NCBI GenBank assembly: GCA_963759115.1 | Contig: CAVWXT010000006.1 | Coordinates: forward strand, 1,116,001-1,180,000 | Length of the DNA: 64,000 bases | Direction: 5' to 3' | DNA from: CAVWXT01 sp963759115 | Lineage (GTDB): Bacteria; Planctomycetota; Planctomycetia; Pirellulales; Thermoguttaceae | Shown: piece after piece, positions 9,165 through 20,216 of the stretch | Layout of the letters: every line of letters begins with the position of its first letter | How positions within the stretch are numbered: the first letter of the stretch is position 1 | The notes under the pieces: generated by a model | What the model was told of the DNA's origin: nothing | The model's database searches: none | What the model saw: only the letters and a program-made list of their open reading frames with translations | Program-made: the position numbers and the translations under genes

Positions 9165-11748
9165 CTACGGTCCCATCCTGCGAGGCATCGTCGGACCCGG
9201 GCGCATCGGCCCCCACGGCCCTGGCGGCCCCATCGGTCTTACGGGCTGCGCGGCCGGCGGCAACGGCGCCTGATACCAAAGCGACTCCCAATAGCGGCGA
9301 TCCAAGTCATAGGGATCGACCGCCACGTCGTCCCGATGGTTAATCGGCAGGATTCCGTAGTACTTCATCTCGCGCAGATAGGGCCCACAAGGGCGAAAGC
9401 CGGGCATGTCAAAGCGTTTCACGGAGTCCAAGTATTCCTTGCCCGCCGCCACCATCGCCAGGAGTTTCTCGAAGTCGGGGTCACTGGTCCCCGAGAAGAC
9501 CGTTGCGGGCCGGTTTTGCTCGTTGCGGCACAGTCCGAGACCGCCGGCCGATTCCGCCAGCGGCGCCAACAGCAACATCAATTTTTCGGGCTGCGTCAGA
9601 TTGAACAGGATATGGCGGCTCAGTCTCAGCCGAGGATCGTTTAGGTCGAACTGCCAGAACGATACGTCGCGCTCGTCGGAGAGCGACCGCGGAAGACTCT
9701 TGACGCCTCGGTGGCAGGATGCACAGCGGCGCGCGATCGCCTCGCCGCCCGCACGGGTCGTGGGCCAGTCCCAATCGGCGTTGACCTGTCTGTTTTGGAG
9801 ATAGCCGCCGATCGAGCCGCAACCCAAGGCGGCATAGGTGCCGGGATACGGGGCGCCCACCTCGATCCACAGCCGCAGCATCTTCCGCTCGTGTTGGTCG
9901 GCCTGCACGCCGTAATGCGATCCGTCGAGCATCTTGAGGATGCGGCTGGCCGAAGAACCGAGCGAGCGGGGCGGGAGGTTGCTCCGCGGCTGATTGCGGT
10001 TATCGGAAAACAGGCGGCGGATGGTCATCGTAAAATAGGCGTGCGAGAACATGGGGCCGCGATCGCCCGTCAAAATCACCTTTCCCGCGTAGGGTCCGCC
10101 GCGCGCGGTCTTCTGATAGCCGTGGCAGTCGGCGCACAGTCTGTCGAGAATCGGCTGCACGTCGCGGGGAAAGTCGAACACCTCGGGGCAGTCGGCAATC
10201 CGCTCGATGCGGCTCGGCTTGCGCAGCGCCAGGGCGTTGCCGCGCGGGAGCATCGTTTCGGTCCGTTGCTCATGGCAACCGATGCAGCCGCTCACCTCGC
10301 CCGGCTGGACGGCCGTGAAACTCTGCATGCGTTTGACGGCCATGTCGTTTTCATCCAGGGCCACGAAAAACACGGCCCGCAGGGCGGGCAACTCGAACGA
10401 GGCCGAGCCGTCGGACTCGACCGGCACCGTGCCCATCACCCGCTCCAACGTGAACGAGCCTCCGTAGGTCAACGGGTCCATGCCGCCGGTGAAGTTGATC
10501 GGCTTGGGCAAGGTTTCCAGGACCAACAGCTTCTTGATTTCGCCGGGCCGCACGCCCGTCATGTTGCGGCCCTTGTAGACGTCCATGAGCGCGAGCGTGC
10601 CCGTTTCAAGCTGCGGATCGGTGCGGTCCGGAATCACCGGCTCGCGCTGCGCCGTACGATGGGGCGCGGCTCGTGACATTCCAATCCGGCAGCCTCCTCG
10701 TCCGTGCTCAGGCGATAGATCTCTTCGGTGCGGCCGGCGGCGTCGAGGAGTACGATCCGCTTGCGCCGCGCGGCCATGAACAAGTCCTCGGAAAAGGCCC
10801 ACGGATCGCGAAAATCGGTCTGCCGCGTCAACGGCCGTGCGGACTTCGGCTCGTCGGGCCCTTGGCGGCCGTCGACCACGGTGATCGCGCCGTCGTGTTC
10901 CCGCTGCCCGTGACCCGGCGAGAAGATCGCCACGATCTTGTCCGTTCCCGGAATCGGCTTGGCATCGATCATCACGGTGCCGGGCGCAGGTTGCCGTAGA
11001 ACACCGTCTCGCCGGTGCCATCGGGATTGGCCGTCCAGAGATGGTGATAGTCGACCTGCGAGCGATCGACGTACTCCCAGCGCTGATAGAGCACCCGCCC
11101 GTCGGGCAATGGCCACGGGGTGTTGTCCTGCTCGATGTTGGCGGAGAGCTGGCGAATCCTGCCGCCGTCGGCATCGCAACGGTGCATGGTGGCCACCTTC
11201 GTCAGCCAGCAATTGACCCATCGATTGCAGCGGCTGGAAATAAAGACGATGCCGCCGTCCGGCAGGTAGCAGGGCTCGATGTCGTCGTACGGCCCATCGG
11301 TCAACTGCCGCAGATTCCGGCCGTCCAGATTGATTTCGTAAAGATGGTGCCAAGGCTGGCCGCCCTTGCGGTACGAAAAGAGGATTCGTTCGGCGTCGTA
11401 GTGTACCACCGGATCGCGGATGCCGCCCTGCTTGTCCTCGAAGATCGTGGCGACGGTCCCGGTTGCCAGTGTGAGGCGGCACAGCTTGCCGCCGTTGCCG
11501 TAGGTCAGCCGGGTCTCGCTGTCGGCATAGTAGCCGAAGTTGGCGTACCAGTGCTCGTCCTTGCCCGGCTGCCGCAAGGCGAAAACGATCTCCCGAACGT
11601 CGTGGTCGGCCACGCACTGTGAGAGAGGACGCCGAGCTTCCGCTTCGGCGCCCGGTTGGGCGCGAGCCAGATCGCAGGCAGCGACGGCGCAGGCCGCGGC
11701 ACACCAGGCGGGCAGGGTCGTGGCAGCCAACTCACGCCATAGGGACAT
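9165..11748 (-). CDS. HzsA-related propeller / trihaem c-type protein (two frameshifts)
   Basis: An exported protein of about 861 residues after mending. Residues 1-32 form a signal peptide. Residues about 35-370 are TolB/PD40-like propeller blades with the conserved segments GGIVFISSRCNRW and DNTPWPLPDGRVLYQRWEY. The second half holds three CXXCH sites: CIGCHEQ (about 488), CADCHGY (about 538) and CASCHRG (about 675). This is the layout NCBI calls HzsA-related, after the alpha subunit of hydrazine synthase, but such proteins are common in non-anammox planctomycetes. The Pro/Gly/Met-rich tail is unusual. The frame breaks near 10980 (one C lost from a C run) and near 10690 (one base lost). No partner subunits are nearby, so anammox function is not implied. 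Confidence 0.8.
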
Positions 11749-11837
11749 CCGATGGATCCTTTCCCGTCGACGGAGTCTCTATTGTCGCGACTGGGCAGCA
11801 TCCCCGCAAGCCGCCGCGATGCTGCCGGTTTCGGCTT

Positions 11838-14800
11838 CTAGCGTGCGCTAAGCCAGCTTTGTCCAGATTCACCGCCCAGGGCGTAACGAACGAGCACCTT
11901 GCCTTCCTTGTCGAGTCGCAGCACTTCGTTGGGGGTGCCAATCCAGACGTGGCCGTCGCTGGGACCGATCGCGATCGATACCGCCGGGAAGTCCAGCAGC
12001 GGAAGTGGATCTCCTTTCACGGGTACCCGCAAGATACCCTTCCGATAGATGACAACCCAAGCCGTGCCGGTCTCCGCATCGCAGGCGACGCCGAACGGAC
12101 CGCGGCCCTCCAATTCAAGTCTCCGCACTTCGCCCCCTTTGCCGTCGAGAAGGAGCAGCCGATTCGCACTGTCCGGTACGTCGGGATGAACGCGTTCCAC
12201 GACCCAGACGCTGCCGTCGTGCGGATTCGGCGCAACAGCGGCGTACACCCATTTAGCTTCCGGACCTTGAAACAGCGCCTTGCCGTTGCGGTCGATCTTG
12301 CTGATCCCTTTCCCCACGATCCAAAACGCGTCGTCGTGAGGATCATAGGCGATATCGAAACCGGCAATGGGGTACGTGCGGATCAGGCCTCCTTCATTAT
12401 CCAGCAGGTATAGCTTCTCGCCGTAGATCGTCCCACCGCCGCTTAGGCACCACAGATTCCCCGTCTTTGGGTCGACGGCAATCGCGTCCGTGGCGTAGCT
12501 GCTAGTGAACAACGTCTTGCCGGCAAAGTCGATTCCCGTGACGCGTCCAGCGACCAATTCCCGGAAATAGACTCGCTGTCGCTTCGAGTCAATCACAACG
12601 CCGTGATTATCGCCTACCGTCTCGCAGTTATTGAGATCCTGTCGGACGTACAATTCCGTGCCATCGGCCGCCAGCAGCCGAATGCCATCGTGGTGCGGCC
12701 CGGGCTCCTTGAAGTTCGGATCACAATCGTCGAGTACAGCAACCGCCACTTCGGGCGCCGGCTTGGGTTCAAGGGCGGGCAGCGGCTTGGGTTCAATGTC
12801 TCGTGAGGCCTCGGCAGGTGCGGCCGGCTGCGGCTTGGCTCTTTCGAGTTCCAGCAGCGTCACGCCCGAGCCCGGCAGCGATTCGAACTTCTCCGGCCGC
12901 GGGCCGTCCTTGCGATAGGCGACAGTGAGCCGGTTCCCATCAAGCTTGTAGATGCCGCTGGAGCGCTGCTCCGTCAGTTTCTCGTCTTCTCGCTGCCAGC
13001 GAAATAGTGTGATCTGCTTCGGCTGCGTCATGACATCGAGAACGAAGGGCACCGTTCCTCTGTCCTTCGTGGTCACGGTGTCTCCGACAAACCGCCACTG
13101 CAAGCTGGCGGGTGTCGCGTCCAACTCGGCCTTGCCGTCCTCCGTTTGCGTGACGATCGTCCAGTTGCCGCTTATGGCCCGTTCGTCCTCCGGCGGCGTG
13201 TACCGCTGGAAAACGAACGAGATGTTGGCCGAGTTCGGCTCGATCGCAAAACTTGTCGGCCGTTGGGCCCTTTCCTGGAGCCAAGGCACGGAGCTCGTCA
13301 GACAAATCTTCAGTCGATCGGGCTCGATTTCATAGATACCGAATCCCACCAGTTCATCCCTAGCAACTCGATTGCTTCCGTAGAGGAGAAGGTCGATCGT
13401 CTTCGGAGACAGGCCAGGATCGATGCGGAACCGTAGACTCGTCACAAATTCCGGCAGTTGGCTTCTGATCTGTAGCATCCCATGCTCCGGACTGCGAAAA
13501 TCGAAGCGATCGGTGCGAGCGGGATCTGCGTCGCCACGGCTTCCGGGCCGCCCTTGCACGATCCGGCCCCAGGATCGGTCAGCGTCTTTGCCCTTTTCGA
13601 CCCGCACGACCTTCCATTGGCCTTGCAACGCCTTCAGTTCGGCCGCGGGGCTGACGGCAGGCGCGTTGGGCGGCGCAGACGCGGCGTCGGGGTGGGCGCC
13701 CGTCGGCCGCTCGGCCGGCTCTTTCCAGAAACGGCGATACGCCTCGGGCAACACCGGCCCGCTTTCGGTAACCTGCGACCCCAGAGCGATCACCCGCCAG
13801 TAGTACCAGGTGCCCACGCGCAAATCTCAATCTGCGCCGGGCTGCTGCCCATGCCCCACGCGAAAAGTCCCAGTTTGGTGATGTCGGCAATCGGAATCCC
13901 GGCCTGCGTGTTGAGCGAATCGAGACGCAGGTTGTACCGGGCGAGTTTCTGCTGCTCGACGGTGAACATCGCATCGAGCCCAGACCAGAGGCGATCCTCG
14001 ATCTTGGCCATCTCCTTGGGGAACGGCTCGATGCTCGTCACCCAATGGCCGTCCTCCTTTTCGTACTGTTTCGTATGACGCGCTTCCAGGGCACAGTACT
14101 CGCGGTAGGCGGCCTGAAGCACGTGGTTGGCCTCCTCGGTCTTTTTGCCCTCGAGCCGCAAGGTGTCGCGGGCCAACGCTTCGCTGAGCACCGGGCCCTC
14201 AGGCCGCATCTCCCAAATCACGGCCGGCGTGGCCGTGGACGACTTGGTCAACTGCCCATCCGACGACACAAACAGCTTCGAGCCGCGAGGAAACTCGACG
14301 TGGGTTACGGGCCGGAGGAGTTGTAACCCTCCCACCGTCAACAACGTGCCGGGGAACAAGACGGCGAAAGCAGAGAAAAGCACAGCGGCCTTTCCCGCCA
14401 GAGACCTTCGCCCGATGATTCCCAGGATCAATGCCAGGATTCCGACACCGAGGGCCACCGCCAACGCCATCACGGAACCGATTGCTGGCACCGCAAAGCG
14501 GACAACCAACAGAGAGAAGGCAAATACACCCAGATTCAGAATCAGCCCCATGCGTCCCAGCCTTCGCTGGAATCCCGTGGCGGCGGGCGGCGCGGGCTTC
14601 ATCCGCCTCCTCCGCTCGAACGCCATTCCCACCTCGGGCCGACACAACACCACCAGCGACCAAATCCCTATCGCCAGACCGATCAAGTTGATCGGCGAGA
14701 GGATCACCGCCAGCAGGCTTGCGGCAATGGCCAGCCCATAAGCCTCGAGCCGCTTCATTTTCAGTGCGGCGACAATCGTCACGGCGCCGACGATAAGAAC

Positions 14801-16077
14801 CAGTCCCGGCACGATCACGGTAACAAGCTCCTGCAGATCGCCGAACGGCCGCGCCCCCGTTGGAATAGATGCGCGCACACAGAAGATGATTGAGCCCATC
14901 AGCAATTCGAGGATTCCCAGGACCAGCAGGCCAATGGCGGGGCCTTGGACCTGAAGCCGCTCCCGCTCGATGGCATCGTCCGCGGTGACCGGCTCGGCGG
15001 CGCCATCGGCAGATCTTCTGTCCGTGCCGGATGCACTGGCCGGCAAGCAGCCCCTGGCGCTCGACGCCACTTGAGGCGACGTTGCGGCGATGGTCTCCAC
15101 GCGGGTCTTGATTTCGCTGGCCTGCTGGTAGCGGCGATCGGGCTCCTTTTCTAGCGCGCGGAGCACGACGTCGTCGAGTCGCACGTCGATCTCAACTTTC
15201 CGCGAGGGCGGGGCAAACCGGCCGATCGGCAGCTCGCCCGTGAGCATCTGGTAGAACACCACACCCAAGGAATAGATGTCGGCCCGATGATCGACCTGTT
15301 GGGGATGCTCGATCTGCTCGGGGGCCATGTATTGGGGCGTGCCCATCACCTGGCCCACGCGCGTAAGCGTGAGATCCGCCGCCTCGCGGCCAACCAGCTT
15401 CGCCAGCCCGAAATCGGCGATCTTCACCCGCCCGTTCTTATCCAACAAGATGTTTTCCGGCTTGATGTCGCGGTGGACCACGCCCGCATCGTGGGCGTAT
15501 TGGAGGGCGTCGCAGATTTGCGGGACGATGGCCAGGGCTTCTTCCGGCGAAGCTTGCCCGTGTCGAGCAGCCGCCGCAGGTTCACGCCGTCGACGTACTC
15601 CATGAGGAAGTAGTACAAGGGCAGATGCGCGACTCCTTCGCCCTCACCCTGACCCTCTCCCGGCGGGAGAGGGGACCGCGGCGGCGTCTGGCCGAAGTCG
15701 TGAACTGCCACGATGTGCGGGTGGTTGAGCATGGCCATCGCCCGGGCCTCGCGGGCGAACCGCTCGGCAAAGGCCGGATCGTGGCCGATCGTCGGCGAGA
15801 GGATCTTCAGGGCCACCAGCCGATCGAGCCGTTTCTGCCGGGCCTTGTAGACCACGCCCATGCCGCCACGGCCCACCAGTTCCAGAATCTCCAGATCGGG
15901 GAAATGGGGCGCCAACTCCGCGGGCGTGGGCGGTACGAAATCGGGACCCTGTGACGGATTGCTCGCACCCGTCTGAGTTCCTAATCCGCCTTTGAGCAGA
16001 CAGGCCGGACACAGCCCGCGGGGCGCGTTGGCGGCCAGTTCGGCGTTACATGCAGGACAGCGGTTTTCGGCGTTCAT
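11838..16077 (-). CDS. Ser/Thr protein kinase fused to TIGR03067-like domains and a beta-propeller (two frameshifts)
   Basis: Read as one protein of about 1413 residues. The N-terminus carries two CPAC knuckles (about 8-26). A Hanks-type kinase spans about 52-325: GRGGMGVVYKA loop, VALK lysine, VHRDIKPEN, DFGLAK and MAPEQ. Then come several membrane helices (about 400-610), a coiled extracytoplasmic stretch, two TIGR03067-like lipocalin-type domains (LKALQGQWKVVRVEK; ERAISGNWTIVTQTE) and an NHL-like propeller (about 1085-1413). One base is missing near 15545 (between LLDTGKL and PEEALAI) and one near 13815 (SSPAQIEI to RVGTWYYWRV). The continuation WYYWRVIALG is the normal one for these kinases, which supports a single gene. 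It probably senses an extracytoplasmic signal through the propeller. A palindromic repeat lies in the kinase domain (15636-15677). It follows the ECF sigma gene at 16202. Confidence 0.8.
15636..15677. repeat. GC-rich palindromic repeat inserted in the kinase coding sequence
   Basis: The unit CCCTCACCCTGACCCTCTCC followed by GGCGGGAGAGGGGACC is a near copy of the intergenic repeat at 16159-16198. Read on the kinase strand it encodes SPLPPGEGQGEGEG, between the DFGQTPP and LPLYYFLMEY segments of the kinase N-lobe. The frame is preserved. It falls in the loop before the hinge strand, where extra residues may be tolerated. Confidence 0.75.
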
Positions 16078-16158
16078 GGGTTTTGGACCTTCTCCCGAGT
16101 GTCTCCACTGTTTCCTTAGGCAAATCGGAGAAAAGGTTACAGGGAAAGCACAAAACCG

Positions 16159-16198
16159 GCCCTCACCCTAGCCCTCTCCCAGAGGGAGAGGGGACACG
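16159..16198. repeat. Intergenic copy of the GC-rich palindromic repeat
   Basis: CCCTCACCCTAGCCCTCTCC plus AGAGGGAGAGGGGAC lies in the 120-base gap between the sigma factor and kinase genes. It differs at only a few positions from the copy in the kinase gene about 520 bases away. The unit CCCTCTCCC...GGGAGAGGG can form a hairpin. I see no T-run, so a terminator role is doubtful. Confidence 0.75.
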
Positions 16199-16201
16199 TA
16201 A

Positions 16202-16951
16202 CTACAAGCACGACAAGAGGTAGCGGATTTCGTCGCCGATTTCGTCCGTACTGGCGACGGTCTGGGCGATTTCCTCCCGCAACAAATCCCGGTAGCGGCG
16301 GCGCAGGCGGTGGGCAGCCACCTTCACCGCTCCTTCGGTCATGCCCAACTCGGCGCCGATGGCGGCGTAGCTGGTTGAGCGGACGCCGGTCAGCGTGTCC
16401 TTGAGGGCCTCGAACAACGCTGACTTTCCCTCGGCAACCATTTCGGCATCGAGCCGCGACAAGACCTGCTCCAGCAGCGACAGAGCCCACTGCTTCTCAA
16501 ACATCTTCTCCGGCGTCAGACCCTGGGCCGGCTCCAACCGATAGCGGGTCTCGGCATCCAAGCTATCGAACGAAATCACGGTCTGAGTTCCACCGCGCTT
16601 CTGGGCGTGTGCGCGGTCCCACTGGTCCGCCAAGAAATGCTTCAGTGCCGCCAGAAGAAAGGAACGGAATTTTCCCTTCTGGCGATCAGCGCTGGCAAAG
16701 AAATGTTGGGCCAGCAGGCGGGCGAAGAACTCTTGGGTCAGATCCTGGGCGTCCTCGGCCGAATAGCCTGCCCGACGCACGAACGCATAGAGCGGGAACC
16801 AGTACGTCTCACAGAGCGTGGCGAGCGCTCGGCTGGCTTCCGGCGAGTGGCTGCCTCCGGCGCGGACGACCATGCTCCAGTGCGTTGTCGCGAACCGGTC
16901 CCCGCGGGCCGGCAATCGCTCTGATTTGCTTTTGCTTTCGTGGGCCGCCAT
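16202..16951 (-). CDS. ECF-type RNA polymerase sigma factor, planctomycete kinase-linked type
   Basis: A 249-residue sigma factor. Region 2 spans about 45-115 (YWFPLYAFVRRAGYSAEDAQ, then DLTQEFFARLL) and region 4 about 165-235 (YAAIGAELGMTEGAVKVAAH recognition helix, then RLRRRYRDLL). Between them lies a longer linker than in classical ECF factors. Its kinase partner starts 124 bases downstream on the same strand; sigma factors encoded next to Ser/Thr kinases are a known planctomycete arrangement, with the kinase taking the place of an anti-sigma factor. The ATG at 16951 follows a promoter so closely that the mRNA may be leaderless. Confidence 0.9.
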   Translation of the reverse strand: MAAHESKSKSERLPARGDRFATTHWSMVVRAGGSHSPEASRALATLCETYWFPLYAFVRRAGYSAEDAQDLTQEFFARLLAQHFFASADRQKGKFRSFLLAALKHFLADQWDRAHAQKRGGTQTVISFDSLDAETRYRLEPAQGLTPEKMFEKQWALSLLEQVLSRLDAEMVAEGKSALFEALKDTLTGVRSTSYAAIGAELGMTEGAVKVAAHRLRRRYRDLLREEIAQTVASTDEIGDEIRYLLSCL

Positions 16952-16957
16952 AGCCCT

Positions 16958-16986
16958 ATTCTAGAGCCGCAGCCCCCCCGTCGCAA
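16958..16986 (-). promoter_or_regulatory. Promoter of the ECF sigma gene, possibly giving a leaderless mRNA
   Basis: On the minus strand, -35 TTGCGA (16981-16986) and -10 TAGAAT (16958-16963) have 17-base spacing. Initiation 6-7 bases after the -10 falls on or next to the ATG at 16951, and no Shine-Dalgarno sequence is possible in that space. Confidence 0.45.
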
Positions 16987-17009
16987 TGAGGCTATCAAGA
17001 ACCAATCCG

Positions 17010-18562
17010 TCAGTTGGGCGACCCGAGGCGGCCGATCAGCTCCAATGCCTTCTGCTCGTAGATTGCCTGCCACTGTGGAGCCAGCCGCGTCGAGGAGTCC
17101 TCATACGCCTGTTTGTCGTAATCGTCGGCCGTGGGCGCGTAGCCGATCGAGCCGTTCGTGTAGCCGGCGACAAACGTGTGGCGGAACGGCGAACGTTCCT
17201 TGATCCGCAGGCCGATTTCGACGAAAATCTCGCCCGGAAACGTCACCAGCACAAAATCGCCGATCTTCAGGGCGTGAACGTCGGCCAAGATCGGTCCGCT
17301 CTCGCGCCGTTCCAGGCGCCGCTGCAGGATTCCGAGATTGGTGCGGAGCATAATCAGCCGGTCCATGTTCTCGACGCATCGGCGATAGATTTCGACGCGT
17401 TGCCCGTTCTCGGTGTCCAATCGGCCCCGGCCGTTCTCGTCCGGAAGCTCGCCTTCCTGATAGAGGTACGAGACATCCGACGGGTGCTGCGGATCGATCG
17501 AGTGTGTAATGTAGAGTGGCAGGAAGCTCTTGAAGTTCAACGCGAGTCCGATGCCGCCGACGGGGCCCGCGTTCGTGTAGGATTGAAGAATCTTCTCTTG
17601 TTCGGCCAACAGGGCCTGGATTCGTTCGGGCACATCCGTGCGGCGGGGAAGTTCGACGGTCTCGTGGAGGACCCGAATGCCGGCCTGGCCGCCCGTGGAT
17701 ATTTTCTGGGCCGCCTCCAAGGCACTCAGGCCCAATCTCGTGCCCAGTTGTTCCGTGGGCGGCAGGACGTTCAGATCCTTGAAGCGGACCGGCGTGACGT
17801 TGCCCCCGGCCCCCTGGACAAACAGGGCGACGGCGCCGGGCCAGGCCTTCTCAATCCGCGCGACGCAAAGCCGGGATAATCCGCGGTGACGCCGCCGCTG
17901 GGGACGCCGCCGTACGGATGACCGGCAAAGTTGTACACCAGCGCCAGGGGCTTCCCTTCCGCCGTATCCACGCGAAGCAGGCCGATCTGCCAGTCGCAGG
18001 GTCCCAGGCCGGCCACGTCCGTATCGGCGGGCGAAGGCGTGGAGCGGCGAATCGTCCAGTGCGTTCCATCCTTCATGCGAAGCCGGCGGTTGATTGTGAT
18101 CCGCTGCTCATGCCCTGACCCAGCGCCGATCCGCGCCGGCACCATCTTCTCGCTGGCCTGCTTGACCGCCTTCACGATCCGCGAGGTCAAATCCTTCGCA
18201 ATCTGGCCGGACGTGCGGTGATTGTGCGAGGCATTCAGCAGAATGGCGCCCGGGTCGATGCCGAGTTCTTGTTGCACGCCGCGGCGAACGCCTTCCAGCA
18301 ACGCTTCGTCCGCCGCGATCAGATCCAGGGAGATGATGACGGCCCTATTGCCGCCGTCTTCCAGCAGCAGTGCCTTGACCAGCAGCGGATCATGAACCGG
18401 CACGGCCGGCTTGTCCTCCGTGATGTTCACTACGGCGACACCTGCGCAAAGCGCTCCCCACGCCTGCGAGGGCGCGCTAGTCCATGAAACGAAAAACGCG
18501 ACGGCGAGGCCCAACACGCACGACGCTGCGTTGCTCGATCGATTCCTGTGCATGGCGATCAT
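17010..18562 (-). CDS. Neutral/alkaline non-lysosomal ceramidase-like exported hydrolase (one frameshift)
   Basis: About 517 residues after mending. The ATG at 18562 starts a signal peptide (hydrophobic core ASCVLGLAVAFFVSW, then SQAWG). The mature part shows ceramidase-family landmarks: AGVAVVNITEDKPAVPVHDPL, NRAVIISLDLIAADEALL, and a zinc-site-like NASHNHRTSG where the family has a THTH motif. Downstream are FAGHPYGG, GDFVLVTFPGEIFVEIG and FVAGYTNGSIGYAPT. One base is missing near 17870, between GFASR and IEKAWPG. The family hydrolyses N-acyl sphingolipids, but in planctomycetes many paralogues occur with unknown substrates, so ceramidase activity is not assured. It stands alone. Confidence 0.8.
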
Positions 18563-18855
18563 CCTTCTGTGAAGACCCAAGCGAAGACGGCTGCTCAGGC
18601 CCGGCCCGTGCCGGACGGACAACCTGAACGGCATCGTCGGCCATTGTCAGTTGGCGGCGCGGCGCCGTCAAGCGGAGGATAACCCTGCCGACCAGAAGTT
18701 GGCAGCCTGCATCCTGCCAGAGCGCGGCCATACGATTGACATTGCCGGTTTCGCATCGATCCGTTCGTGCCCCACGCCAACGGCCGTCGGGCGCGGTTCA
18801 TCGCGAGCGGGCCAGCCTGGCGGCGCGCGAGGGTCTCGGCCTGTCAACGTGCCGG

Positions 18856-19746
18856 CTAACGCAAGCTCGCGTTGAGGAAATCGATCGTGCGTTGCCAAGC
18901 AAGCTTGGCCGCCGTCTCGTCGTAGCGCGGAGTCGTGTCGTTGTGAAAGCCGTGATTTGCGCCGCGGTAGACGTACGCGGTATATTTCACGTTGGCCGCC
19001 TTCAGGGCCTTCTCGTAATCCGGCCAACCGGCGTTGACGCGCTTGTCGAGTTCGGCGTAGTGCAGTAACAGCGACGCCTTGATCTTCGGCACGTCTGCAG
19101 GGGCCGGCTGTTGGCCGTAGAAAGGCACTGCCGCCACGATGACCTCGGGAATCCGGACGGCCAACGTGTTGGCCACCCCGCCTCCATAGCAGAAACCAAC
19201 CACTCCGACTTTACCGGTGGACAGGGCATGTTTCCGGAGCAGTTCGGCGGCCGCGATAAAGTCCTGGATCATTTGCTCCGGTTCCCGCTTCTGCTGGAGC
19301 GTGCGGCCATCGTCATCGTTGCCCGGATAGCCGCCCAGCGGCGTCAAAGCGTCGGGGGCAAAGGCGAGAAACCCCGCCACTGCCAACCGGCGGGCCACGT
19401 CCTCGATGTACGGGTTCAGCCCGCGGTTCTCGTGGACCACCAGCACGGCAGGCAACTTGCCCTGGGCCGAGGTGGGCCGCGCCAGGTAGCCCCGCATTTT
19501 GCCGGCCCCCTTGGGCGACGCGTATTCCAGGTATTCGGTCTTCAGTCGCGGATCGTCCTTCGCGACCTGTTGCGCCCAGGCATAGTTCGGACTGAGACTT
19601 GCCAACAAAGCCTCGACCGTCGCGCCACCCACGGCAAACTTGGCGGCGTCCTGCGCGAACGCGCGACGACTGATCCGTCCGTGCGCGTAGTCGTCATAGA
19701 GATCGAGCAATTCCTGGTTGAACTCCGAAGCTTGTTTTCGTTCCAT
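18856..19746 (-). CDS. Dienelactone hydrolase family protein with twin-arginine-like leader
   Basis: A 296-residue alpha/beta hydrolase. The ATG at 19746 is chosen; upstream codons give no family sequence. The N-terminal part has ISRRAFAQ followed by a moderately hydrophobic run (AAKFAVGGATVEALLASL), a Tat-like leader typical of exported members. The catalytic triad is visible: nucleophile Cys in GFCYGG (about 184), Asp in AELDKRV (about 226) and His in ANHGFH (about 262). VHENRGLNPYIEDVARRLA is the conserved oxyanion-side segment. It probably hydrolyses a lactone or ester in the periplasm. It is monocistronic, with about 290 bases before the next gene downstream. Confidence 0.88.
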   Translation of the reverse strand: MERKQASEFNQELLDLYDDYAHGRISRRAFAQDAAKFAVGGATVEALLASLSPNYAWAQQVAKDDPRLKTEYLEYASPKGAGKMRGYLARPTSAQGKLPAVLVVHENRGLNPYIEDVARRLAVAGFLAFAPDALTPLGGYPGNDDDGRTLQQKREPEQMIQDFIAAAELLRKHALSTGKVGVVGFCYGGGVANTLAVRIPEVIVAAVPFYGQQPAPADVPKIKASLLLHYAELDKRVNAGWPDYEKALKAANVKYTAYVYRGANHGFHNDTTPRYDETAAKLAWQRTIDFLNASLR

Positions 19747-20216
19747 TCTGGTCTCCCCTCTGCGACAAGGAATTTCCAAATGCGAAAAGGCGACCCAGCA
19801 AGCAATCGGGAACTCCCTGGACGCCTCGACAAGGAATTGTAGCCGTAAAGTCCTTCCCGACAATGGTCCCCGTCGGCCGGCGTTGCTCGGCTCTCCCGCA
19901 ATTCCAGCAATGGGGTTACGGCGACAGCATCACTTCCAAGCCGGACCGATGCGAATAACCGGACGGGCACTCCGCTCAGGTAGTCTGCCGGATCGGTGAA
20001 CCCAGCGCCACCGAGCCGAACCTCCGGCGCGATCTATCGTATAGGAGATCGAGTTGCCTTTCGGCCATGCCCTCCCCGATTGTCATCGCGCTAAGCCGGC
20101 GCCGACCGATTGCTCCGCCCACGGCCCGCCGGCCGCAGCCTCGACGTGCGCGGCAGTCGATGCGTCGCGTTCCTTCTGATTACGCCGACATAGAACACCT
20201 TGGAAGAGGAGACACT
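19747..20216. other. Intergenic region upstream of the transposase remnant
   Basis: I see no gene, tRNA or strong hairpin in these 470 bases. An AGAGGAGA ribosome-binding sequence lies just before the transposase ATG at 20217. The left terminal repeat of that element could not be recognised. Confidence 0.4.

Noticed and set aside
9165..11748. Anammox (hydrazine synthase) capacity
   Set aside because: Only an HzsA-related fold is seen; no partner subunits or other anammox genes are in the window, and the group is common in heterotrophic planctomycetes.
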